Assembly (NCBI GenBank): GCA_949752745.1
Contig: OX457027.1
Span: 58,284,053-58,348,052, forward strand
DNA from: Protula sp. h YS-2021
Taxonomy: Eukaryota > Annelida > Polychaeta > Sabellida > Serpulidae
Reading direction: 5' to 3'
DNA: 64,000 nucleotides
Part shown: positions 12,250 to 24,200 of the stretch, one piece after another
How positions within the stretch are numbered: position 1 is the first letter of the stretch
Layout of the letters: the number at the start of each line of letters is the position of its first letter
The notes under the pieces: generated by a model
The model's database searches: none
What the model was told of the DNA's origin: nothing
What the model saw: the letters and a program-made list of their open reading frames with translations, nothing else
Translations under genes and position numbers: made by a program

Positions 12250-15200
12250 AACAAACAAAAAACAAAAATAAGCAAAACAGATCACCTACTGGTATTGAAA
12301 AAATAACTATACCTCATATTGTGTCAGTTTTTCTTTCAACTGGGCTACTTCGGCGGATTCGATTTTCTTGGACGCTTGACCGAGTTCCACTGTTCGCACG
12401 CGCTGTGCAAAATTCAAACTCGCCAAGGTCTCACCCACATTGCGCTCGACGGGTGAAATCTGAGTAATCATTAACGTTTTGCTGTCTCCGCCTAAAAAAA
12501 AAAAAAACGTTTAGTTCATTCAATTGGTTGTCAATAGCAACTAAAAGCTTAATGTTTTTTGTAGTTTTCTCTGCAAGTTTTCAAGACCTAAAATCGATTC
12601 CAGCTTTTGATAACTGTGAATTTAATGTGTTTATTTATTAAATTTTTCAAACAAACACATTCTTAAGTGAGAAAACACCAATATAAATAAACGTAACGTA
12701 AATACAATTTTATGCAAGTAAAGCTCAAGGCATCACCTAAAGAGTCCTGCAGTAAATAGGTCAACTTGGAATTGCGGTATGGCACGAAGCTCTGCTTCAC
12801 CCGCAACGCCTGTATGACGTCACCGAGGGAGGACAGACTTTTATTGATATTCTGCGCCTCTTTCAGCCTCGCGCCGTCCGCGCCTGATTTGCTGACGCGT
12901 TCAGACCCTGCCAAGTCCACTAAGTTTAGAACACCTGAAAGAAAATTGAATGTAAAATATACCAGCAATATGCGCAAGGCAGAAGAAAATACAACAAATG
13001 TGTCAAAGCCAGAAAAAAGATGACATTACACGTGACTTGTAAACATGATTTTCTTCAGCTGGGGACAAATGTTAAGTTTAACGTTAGTTCAGCCCTAGCT
13101 GTACTGACTTTTAAGGCACACGATATTACACCAACGTAAATCAGCAATTTTATATGCCAACTTGAGATTTTAAACTATTTTCTTTTTTTTTCCATTTTTG
13201 TTTTAATTTGACCAGATAATTCACACATTTACAGTAAGATTTGTATTTACCCATAGTTTTATTTCCCGATGCTCTGTTTCTGGAAACAACACGAATACAC
13301 AAGAGGGCGTGAGACCGCGAGCTGTGCTCATTCATGTTCGTAGAGGCCGTTGCTCTGTTCTTGTGTCCCAGAGAAAACACCTGTGGGCAAAGAACAAAAA
13401 TAAAAGTCCTATTCTACTGGCACTGATCTTATTCTTCAATACATATTTTAGATCAAATCAAGGAGGAACTGTCTAGAAATCTAATTAAAATAATTTTACA
13501 CAGTAAATCGCCACAGTTGATGTCAAAAAAGCTCATACGGTAGATACATGCACGTGACATGATCATATTATTGGAGTACCTCGTTGACATCGTCCACCGA
13601 CTGCACCTCGACGTAGGTGAGACCGGGTACATGTACCCCTCCCTCAGGGTTCATCTTCACGTCGAGCTTATTGGTAGGCACGGCGCTGAGGAGGTCTCGT
13701 ATCATCTCGTTGTAGATCTCGAGCACGCTCACGTGGATGGTGAATTCGCTGGCGTGTGAGCGCTCCTCGGCTTCCATGAAGAGCTGGTTGAGTGCTCGCT
13801 GGTTGATGCCTTGGTCTCCCACAGTACCCTGCGTTATCACAACCCAACAAATAATCCACCACAATTTTCGGCACAAAAATGAAGTTCATTGTGACGTATA
13901 ATCAGCATATCATTTCTTTTTAGAATACTTTTGTCTTTTTTATATACTTCAACAATTGGATGTTTTTCGCATGACAAATGCAATATTAATACTTAATACT
14001 GTATAAGCAGAATGTTATGTTAACCTAAAGCCGGAGGTTCGTACGTGCCCGTAGGCTAAAGGTAAAAAACAACATTCTGCAAATATAAAATTACGTATTA
14101 CTTTTATTATATACCTCACATCAGGAATTTGATCTTATTTTTTTCGCTTATAACAGAACAATTTACTCCTCCGTACTCTTCGTTGGTATCAGATACGCTA
14201 TTGTTGGTTGGTACTGTTGGTAGATACTGTTGCTATTGTTGCTTGGTACTGTTGGCATTGCTGGTAAGTTTTAGAAATTACCATATTTATGAACCAGCTA
14301 ATCCATGTTTTATCAGTGACTGAAAGTTTTCGCTTCCTTCTTCAACGCTGGGAAGAGATGCTTAAAAGGGGGCGGGATGCAAAAAGTGTTCGACGGTATA
14401 TTGCACCTTTGTTTTTTTTTCAATCATTTCTTTACACACGGCCGACTTGGCATACAATAAAAATCCCAGTAACTTCATCAAACCGTAAAAACATTAGCCA
14501 CAAACCCCGTAAATTCAAGAAAGAACTACTGTTGTGTCATAAGTCCAAGCACTTTACAAAGTGGCTGAAAATTCTTGGCAGTTTCCAAAGTGGCTGAGTC
14601 AACCATGGTGGTGTATAAATCCTCTGATGTGCCACTAACATCTATATTTTATTTATCTATAGCTATCTCAACACCATCGCAAAAGTTTAGATATATAATA
14701 GGACCTCAAATGGTAATTCACAATCATGACCCCTCCGCCCCTCCTCTTCCCATTACAAAGAATGATTCCTAAAGATAGAAGTTTCGCTTATGCCTGGTCA
14801 CTTCTGTTCAAATTTAGAAAATACTTGATTTGGTCACACTTTCCCTTTACCTCCATCGTATACGTTTTTCCTGAGCCTGTTTGTCCATATGCAAAAATGC
14901 ACACGTTGTACCCATCAACGCATGACGTCACCAATGACGTAACTTCATTGTACACCTGAAATATGACGTGACAAATATTTGAAGAATATTATTCCCATGA
15001 TGCGCTAGCAAAAAAATATGTAGAAAGTAAGGGGAATACAGCAGGTAACGTGCGAATACATTTGGCTACGGCACATTTAAACCGGTTAGTAGTGACCAAC
15101 AATGCCATTTATGCGTTCATGCATTATTTTATGCGGGGAAGGAATAGTAGAGGTCCTATGATTTTAGTAAAAGGGCAGTTATGACATGGCATGTTTTTCA

Positions 15201-18200
15201 AAATTTATAAATGTTTGAATTACTTTAATACGACCACATCTCTTAAACCCAGATACCTGTTCTTGACTATACTCTGCGTGGAAAACGCGATCGAGTTCGA
15301 AGCTCTGCACACGTGACTTGTGCAGCACGTTGATGATGCCGTCATCCTCCGCGTCGTATGACACCACGTTCTTTGCCTGCATGCCCTGGCCATCTTCTTT
15401 TATTTTCGGTCGCACGCGGCAGAATACACGAATGTTGCCTGCGCAGTAAATAGCATCATTGAAGTCAACAAATATAAGAAACCCGTGTATTACGCAGCAT
15501 CTACTGGCTTGTAACGACGGGCAGCAAAATCCCTAAACGCTGCAAACAGTGTGGCCATCCATTTATCAAACTGACCCTCTTGCCTTTCAAACCCGACGAA
15601 GACTTTTCAACATGTTTTATTACTTGATGTTCTTAATAAACAAAACATTAAACAGCTAAGCACTAGCAATGTTAATTTAGTCAATGCCAGAAAGTTTTCC
15701 ACAGTAATGAACTTCCTTTGTAAACAATGAGACCGCACCTTTTAGTTCGACAAGTTCGTTGTGGAATTTCTTGCGCAGAGCCATCTCCTTTCGGTACTTG
15801 GCAAGCAGTTCCTGATTGTGGGTATGGATGCCCTCTATCCCGGCAGCGATCTACGAAACCATTAAGTAGCGTCACTCAGTGAATTAAAACTCAAATATAG
15901 ACCAGAGCGAGTGGCAACCAATACCTGTTTTCTAAAAACATAAACACGACTTCACGTGTAAAATTTCCCATCAAGGTGCATAGAAGACTGGCATTTGTGG
16001 CAAACACAGAAACTTCTCCTTTAATCTTTTCTTTTTCTTTTTTTTCTATACAATTTATTTAGAGTTCAGAAGAGTTAGAATTAAATTTAGTTTTAACAGC
16101 AATTTCTGTAATCAGCTTAAAGACTTTCCAAAACTTTTTTCCCCTGTTCTCTCATATATGTTTTTCTTTTCTGGCCACTTCACCAACCTCCTTCATGGCA
16201 AGTTCTGTGGATGACTTGAACAGTTTCGGCAAGTAAAGGCACTGGTCCCTCAACGCCTTGAACTCATCCTTCAAACCATTGAATGACGGAACGACGGTGT
16301 GTACGAGACTTGTGATTGTTTTTAGACGGCCTCTCATGTCCTTGACCTCAGCCTCGTGCTGGGATTCCAGGGCAGCCAGATTCTCCTGTTGCGTTCGTTT
16401 CAGCTCCTCTATTTCCAGCTCCATCTGTTGCTGTAGCTGCTGCACCTCTTCTCCATACTGTTGAAGCTGATGACAAAGCGAATAGATACTACGTTACCTC
16501 ATGAGGCATTTCCTGTCCTTTGCAATGGCCTTTTGTACACTTATGGACATCTCTGCAGTGATTATGTTTCAAGCCAGAAATTGCTAGGTCATTCATGAGC
16601 GTAAACATGTACGGCAGTGCTTGGTTTATTCTAATAAAATATTTGTAAATATATGAAGTTCCACCACGTTCAACCTCCTCGTCCAACCTTCATTCAATCT
16701 TAAAAGCTATGGATACCGTGCCTTTTCAATGGCTGGTCTTCGACTATGGAATGACCTTCCACTCGATATTAGAAACTCAGTATCACTATTTACCTTTAAA
16801 AAGAAACTTAAAACATCTTTTTACGAATGCTTTTAACTGTTAACGATTAGATTTATTTTAGCTTTACTATAATTTATTATTATTATTATTTACGTTCCGA
16901 AATGCTGTGTCTTTATATAAAAAAAATAAACAATAAAAAATTAAATATAATGCTATGAACAAAGTAATTCTATTTATTTATTTATCTTTTATTAATCTTT
17001 TTTATGTTTTTTTTAAGAAAAAAGCATTGAATATACTTGTTCTTAATTTGAATCTAACCGAGTGAAGCCGGTTGGAGGCTTTAGAAGGGCCTATTTTTAT
17101 TTTTCTTCCCGCCGCGATTTATGCATATGTGGATTAAGTAACCTGTTCAATGTGTTATTATTATTTAAATATTAATTTCTCATTCTTTAAGAGAACAAAA
17201 TCAACCACTTATTTTTCTTAAATTCATCTAAGTAAATATCTGGAGAGTAAAACGGCCATTAAAATTATTAGGGTTCGCGATTTTTGAAAAATTTCGGTTT
17301 CAGTTGATAAGGATTTTTGGTCAGTCGGCGACCACGGCCACTCAACAATTTCTCAGAATTCGCAAACCTCTGCACCCTGTCCTTCTGGATAGATTTGTCT
17401 ATGTGGCGCTTACTCAGAAACTCGGGCTTAGAGAGGGCCGCGGTGGGAAAATGCGAAAAGGTCAAAAGAGTCCTGCTCGACTGTTGGTATAAGCTCTTGC
17501 CCCATCCCAAAATCCTAGGTTCAGGACCTTCCCTTCCTTAACTGCAAGGTTATGTTATTTTGTATTCTGAAATATATACTGTACCAATCTACCGTTATCG
17601 ATTCATTTTACTACTTTACTCAATCCGACACGCGCCTGTACTAACAGATCAACATTTGTCTTACTTCTATAGTTCTTATAGTATGAATAGGAAGATGCTA
17701 TACAAAATAATCCATCGATTTTAACGGCAGTCAAATGAACCTTTTGTGGCTGCAAGCGAAACTTCATTTGAATCATAGATATTTGTTATTACTCAACTAA
17801 CCGAAATAACCGATCTGTCGGTATTTTGCGGTCGGTGACCGTTTTTATTGGTCACTGATTGCGAACCCAAAAAATTACGCTTATTTCATTTAGGAATTAC
17901 TCCTTTCTTCAGTCAGCTTGGCCACTGTTTAAAAATATTTATGTTCCTTCAATAGTCATTTTACTTGACACATGTTTTACAACTGACCATACATTTGATA
18001 TCAACATCGATCTACTATACATTTCAGCTGCAGTCGAATCTGTAATAAATCGGTCCACACATCTCATAAAGCACGAACCTGCTGTTTGAGCTGCATGGCG
18101 TAATCATTGGCTTGCATCAGCTCGGAAGCAGTAGAGCTTATTTCTGCTTCCTTTTGTTGAATATCTTCTTTTAAAATGTCCGTTTCCTTTATTAATACTT

Positions 18201-21200
18201 CTATATCTGCATCTCTTTGGTTAATCTGAAAACGCAAGAGAAGAGCTCAAAATATTTATTCAACAAACTTCTATCTATCTAAATATTACTCAGTTCATTA
18301 AATCAAATTTAAGGAAACGCTTGTTTATAAATAAGATCTATTTTGTAGTTGTGAATTTAAGGAAACACTAATTTTTAGATAACTCCCAAGTCTGAAGATT
18401 TAAGTTAAAGGAAACGCACGTTATAATTAACGCTTGTTTTTTTTTAAGTTCTAACTTTGAGAACTCCTGGTGCTTCGTCTAAATTAATTCCACACACAAC
18501 TCTCACCCCCATCCAGATCTCCCTACCTCTTTTTCCGCTTCAGCAAGCTGGCACTGCTGATCATCAGTTCTTCTTCCCAGCTGTTCCAGCTGCGCCTGTA
18601 ACCTTGCATTATCGTCCCGCGATTCACCCAATTCTGACGTCACCACTATGCTCTCCTTCCGTGACTCTTCTAGTTGAGCACTGAGTCTGTCATTCTCCAC
18701 GCGTAAGGTCTCTATCCGCGAAGCCAACTCCTCCTTTTCTGCTAACAGCTGATTGATATTATCCCCCAAAGACTGCTGGCCCGTTTTTAGCAGCTTCAGT
18801 TCCGACGAAGCTGTATTATGTTCAGAACGCAGCTGTCTGAGCTCTGTCGAAGAGGACTCGTATTCAGCTTGGAGCTGCTCGTGTTTTGTTGTGAGAGACA
18901 AACTTTTCTCCTGCTCGGCTTCTAGTTTTGTTTTCAAGGATTCACACTCATGTTGAAGAGCTTTGGATTCAACCTCAACGGTTTTAATCTTTGTGACAAC
19001 CTTTATTAAAAAAAAACGACGGCATTTAATGACGAGAGAAGGGCAAAAGATTGTTAAAACAGACTCAAACAATTTTCTACTTGTCCAGATGGTTTTGGAC
19101 CGAAATTGTTACCGTTATCAGAGCGTTTGATCTTTTTCAAGGTCAAGTTAAAAGTATAATTTGGATGGCCCTTATCTACATGAATAGTGTTCATACATTG
19201 TAACAGCCTCTGCGTTTAATAATTAAGCTGGCATTCCTACCTCTGGTGATTTTGCTTGTAAGCCAACAAGCTGTGACTTGAGCGTGCGATTTTCCTGGCT
19301 GAGAGCTTGATTCTCATTGGTCAATCGCTTCACTTCCTCCGCGGCTTCCGCGTTAGCTTCCTGCTCGCGCAGGTCCTGTTCCAGAGTAGCAATCCGCCGT
19401 CTGTGATTGTCGTTTTCTTCTTTCAATTTCTGTCACATAAAGATCCTTTAAAATCCCTCATTTTTTTAGGCAATTCAAAATATTCTTCACTCCAACACTA
19501 CAAAACGTAAGCTATTTGTGGTAAACTGGTTTAAAAATATTTATGATTTATTTCTGAAGACATTTAATGAATCGACCACCACAAGACAACAGCAAGAGAA
19601 ATTTTATTTTTCATAGCCATGAGGTATTTTAAACTGAAAATGAAAACAACAAACAAGATCACCAATGACATACTATTAATGATGCTATTAAAGTAAAATT
19701 TACTTTGAAACAACCATCTACAATTTAACCATTTCTGAACCTTTCGTAATCTTTGGTTATTTAATATTCTGTCAGCAATCAGTTCGGCTGCCAAGCACAG
19801 AACACTGTTTTTACGACAGCCATCGTAACTCCCGTAACAATAATTCAAAATAAATCCCTTTCGACATCCCTATTGGTTATTCTCCTGTCGCTCAAATCGT
19901 AAAACGTACATTTATCCAATTAAGAACCCGACTGTAACCGCAATCAAAAATATCCTCATTCGAAAAAGTCGACAGATAAACATGTTAATACCGTGTCTTT
20001 GTCTTCTTTGCTCCGAGCATCTGTGGGGCTACTACTAGCCCTTTGATAAAACACTAGAGGCATGATAAATGTGCTCCCATATCCAATGCCGACTCACTGA
20101 GACATTTAAAAGTGTAAGACTCACTCATTGACCGAAATATTACAGATTGGTACAAATTTTGCTACGGGAGGTACAATAGAATCGCGTTACAACGACGTCC
20201 GTCAAAACGACACAAGGGCGCACATTGTTCTAGTATCCTCGCCCTGATAAAAAAAGGCTTCCTTGCTAAACAGGTTTCAGTTACAGCGATAGATCGGTTA
20301 TAAAGACATACTTTCTCGATCCCAGTAATGTCGTTATTGGCCGGCTACACAGTACTTTCATTACTGGTGGCATTAAAGCACCCAAGGTTGTTATATTCTG
20401 AACTATCTGGCCATTGGCTTGGTATCAGCTGTGAAATTATAACAGTGCATAATGACGTTTGCATTTAGCAATTTATTGCAATGCCCTTCTAATACCGCTG
20501 TACCACAGTTATACTGTTTAATATCTGCCATTACATAATACAAATGCCGCACAGTTAGGAAGGCGACATGCAGTTGTGTTCACCCGGGGAGTGGAATGCT
20601 ACGTCAGGTGGTGCTGAATGTGCCACTGCACCCGTCGGTTAAACAAAACTGTATGGTCAGCCTCCTAACACATAAACCCTACGGCGACAAAACTGCATGA
20701 CGCCCTCCGAGCTCCGATTGGCGAATGCCCTGGTGACAATCACTCGAATACCTCGATGCAGCGAGGGGCACTGCCTCAGTAGTCATAGCTTTGAATGTAC
20801 TTACCAATCGTTACCAGAAAGTACATTTTGCCTTATCGACCAAAAAAAAAAAAATAACAATAATAATAATAATTAAAAAAAACTACCAAAATGGAGCTAC
20901 AGCAATTTTAGAATGCATATTTAAATTTCACTTTTTTAAAACTAAAAATCGTTCGAAATCAAAACGCGAAATCAGGACATATATTACCTCATTGTCTTCG
21001 TGCAAATATCTATACATCTCTACACGAACGTGAAATTTCAATCCTGTTTTCAGCCGATCCTTGTAATGGTAAGAACTGAACATTTTGTTTTCTTTTTTGT
21101 CATCTAATTGTTAATTGCTATCCGCAAATGCCAGCGATATATAGTTATTAGACTGCTCGAATTAAATTCACTTAATCTCGCAAAGTGTTAGATCTCTTCC

Positions 21201-24200
21201 CTTAGTTTTGGATAGGAAAAAAATAAAACCACGATCATCACAAGATTTACATTCGTACACTAAACCATCAGGGTGAATATGCAAAAAAATAGGTTACATG
21301 ATGGAGGATGACCGTTTTTACATTTTTTGGCAAAGCAGTCAAGGCTGAGAAGAGGGACCCTTTGCAAAAGCTAATCGATAATTCAATTTTCTGATCTTCA
21401 GGCAATTTATACAAGTGATCAACTGAGATCGATATTCTTTGATTGCAAACGCATAAGCAGATGGCTCCCAATAGAGCGAACGCTACGCTACCCAGCGTCC
21501 GATTGCCATCTGATCATCTACAAGCACAGGGTAAGAGTCAGCTCACGATTTATCACGTAATCTGGTGCAATCGCATGCTACTCTGTCTTTCCGCCTGTAT
21601 TATGGTTACTTAAGCAGTAGAATTTTTTCATTGGCCGTTAACAGCTTTGAAAAAGGTGTCTGTCGCATTACTCTGGATACTGCCTTCATAACGACATCGA
21701 GGCATGTTGCGTTCAGCTGCATTTGGCTGTATTGAAAACTGCACATATCACCCCTCACCCACCTCACCCCCCCCCCGGAAAAAATGTAGAAAATCGGCAA
21801 CAGAAATACGAACGTTTATTTCGTCTTCGCTGGTCGTACTTCTTGGACTAGACGCCTCACTCTTGGCCGAGAGAAGTTGTTGTTCTAAGTCGTGCACCTG
21901 CGATCGCAGCTTGTCGTTTTCGCCCTCCAGCTTGTGAACTAGCTTCTGGTCATCCGTACTTCCCTTACCCTGCAAGAACACCGAATCACGTGCCCTCATC
22001 CCATCCGTCAACTAATTTCTTATTAAATGGTTTTACCATGAGCAAACTCTCACCACTTTCTCTTTCAAATACTATTCCAAGCCACCTCGCTCCCCTTACC
22101 CTATAAAAAGTCAGAGTTTGTTGTTGTTAAGATATGAGATTTTTTCACCAGAAACCACCTTTATATTTTCTCCGAAATGATTGCTTTTCTGGGTTTTTGG
22201 TCAAGTCCAACCCAAGTAAAATCATGCCCAACTCAAGCTGAACCAAAATTGGCAAGTCGCGGCAAGTCGCACCCAGCAGTGGTCAGGTCGTGCCCAAAAA
22301 AGTTTTACGCAAACTGCTTTTATTAACAGTATGGACCCATTACAAAAAATTTATTGATAAATCTTTCGTGCTGTCTTGTTTTAGGAGGGAACTAATTAAT
22401 CAGAACTGATCTTCTACTGGACAACATGCCTTTTTAGACCAATCGACTTGGTTGGGCCGGTTTAATCACACCAGTGGGACATCAGCCGTCTGTCTGTAGT
22501 TACATGGTTGGGCCGAAGTGGCTTTGGGCCGAGGTGTCCATTAACCGATCGGATTGCTTTCAAATTTGGGATGAATGTTCCCTGGACAGTGTCAGTCCTC
22601 TTTCGAAAAATTACTTTTTTGGCTGCATTTAAAAAGAAATTACAACCAGTTTTAAAAATGCTTCTACTCCCACATTTTTTACAAGATTACTTTCAAATTT
22701 GGATGCATGTTTCCCAGGAATTATCTTTTAAAAAAATGACTTTTTTTTTTGGCGATCTGCCTAAAATAAGCGTAATGTCGGCGAAATGTCGGTTTTCCAA
22801 AAAGGTTCTTTTTTTCTACATGTCCTTTTTTAGACCAGAACTTTTTCCCAAAGACAATGTTGATGATCTAAAATTTTCACCAAAAGTTGTGTTTCTTTCT
22901 TTACAACTTGTACAATTTTTGGCGGAGAAAAATATGCAAAATATGCAAAAAAATGTGCAAAACATTGGCTAGTAAACTTTTTTCTGATTATCTGAAAATG
23001 GTTCCAAAAATTGTTTGCTCCTTCGTTAACCATAACCTTTACTCCGAGAGTATCAGGTGGATCAACTCAAAATTGTACAAAAACTTGCAGCCTGGAGTAT
23101 TCTGATCAACCCCTAAAATAGTTTGATGTGTGCAACTGCAAGCTCAGATGGATAGCTCGAACTAGAGTAAGTAATTAAGACATTGGCACCACCTGTCTCT
23201 AACAACGTACTGTAGGTGTATCTCTTGAGCATGCAATTACTTGACTGAGGCCGACTTGACTATAGTCGCGTTATACTGAAGCCCATGGCCTTTGACAGAG
23301 GTGTTCGGGATTGGGTGGAGGGGGGAGCCTAGTTTATTTTGAGGCAAAGCTACAGAGAAGCCTAATCACTTAAGACACAGAGCGGCATAATAGAAATAGC
23401 TATATTCACCTTTGAAGATCGAAGTTTTATTATTTCTTCTTGGAGCTCGTTGCGATCTTTATCGATTCCTGCATTTGTCTGCTTGAGATTTTCTATCTCG
23501 GCATTCAGTTCTTCGAGTTGATTTTCCGACGTTAAAGCACGATGATAAAGTTCGGTATTCTTCTCTTGTAAGTCTGTTATTTGTCTCACAAGGCGGTGTA
23601 ATCCAAGGCCTTCACTTTCCTCCCGTGATTTGCCGCCTGAAAAAAGTGTTCAGTTAAAAAATAAGAATGGATTGAACAGCGATTGGGGTACCGTATTCTT
23701 TTAACACTGATTCATGATAAAAAAAATTAGCCGTCAAAACGTTTCTTTTGGAAACATACAAATAACAAGCAGCAACAACAAGAACCCCACTTTCCTGCGG
23801 TAATTCCCAAGTTCACCTTTTCACACAGATGTCTCGCTGAAACGCTATAAAGAATTCATGACAACTACAAAACACTTTACCAAGGTGTTCAAGATAAAAC
23901 ACTCTCATTCAATGTTTTTTCACCTTTTAAGCTTTCCTGGAGCTCAGTTATTTTCCCTTCATGTTCCTCAATAATGCTCTCTAAATTGCGGATCAGATTC
24001 TCTTTCTCTTGTAAGCTCGTTTCATGGGTCTTTCTCAGAATCTAAAGCAAAGAATACAAAGATACTGAACTTTGGTAGAAGCATTTTCCTTACAAAATAA
24101 ATGCCAAGGGACCAGCCATAAAATACGTACGCACTCGGAAGGGGATGGGGGGGGAGCAGGATCGAGAGGCTAGAAGTCCGAAATTTTGGCAAACGTATTT

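Noticed and set aside
12766..13023. Plus-strand frames over 12.7-19.0 kb
   Set aside because: They are antisense shadows of kinesin motor and coiled-coil exons.
16460..16490. CTGATGA near 16468 as part of a hammerhead ribozyme
   Set aside because: The other conserved core (GAAA and flanking stems) could not be placed; the bases overlap a kinesin splice site.
17268..17510. 80-codon minus-strand frame in a kinesin intron
   Set aside because: It runs through the left end of the hAT-like inverted-repeat element and shows no transposase motif.
22508..22972. 154-codon open frame on the plus strand inside a kinesin intron
   Set aside because: It covers a diverged tandem repeat, is phenylalanine/lysine-rich from T/A runs, has no domain and no splice context.
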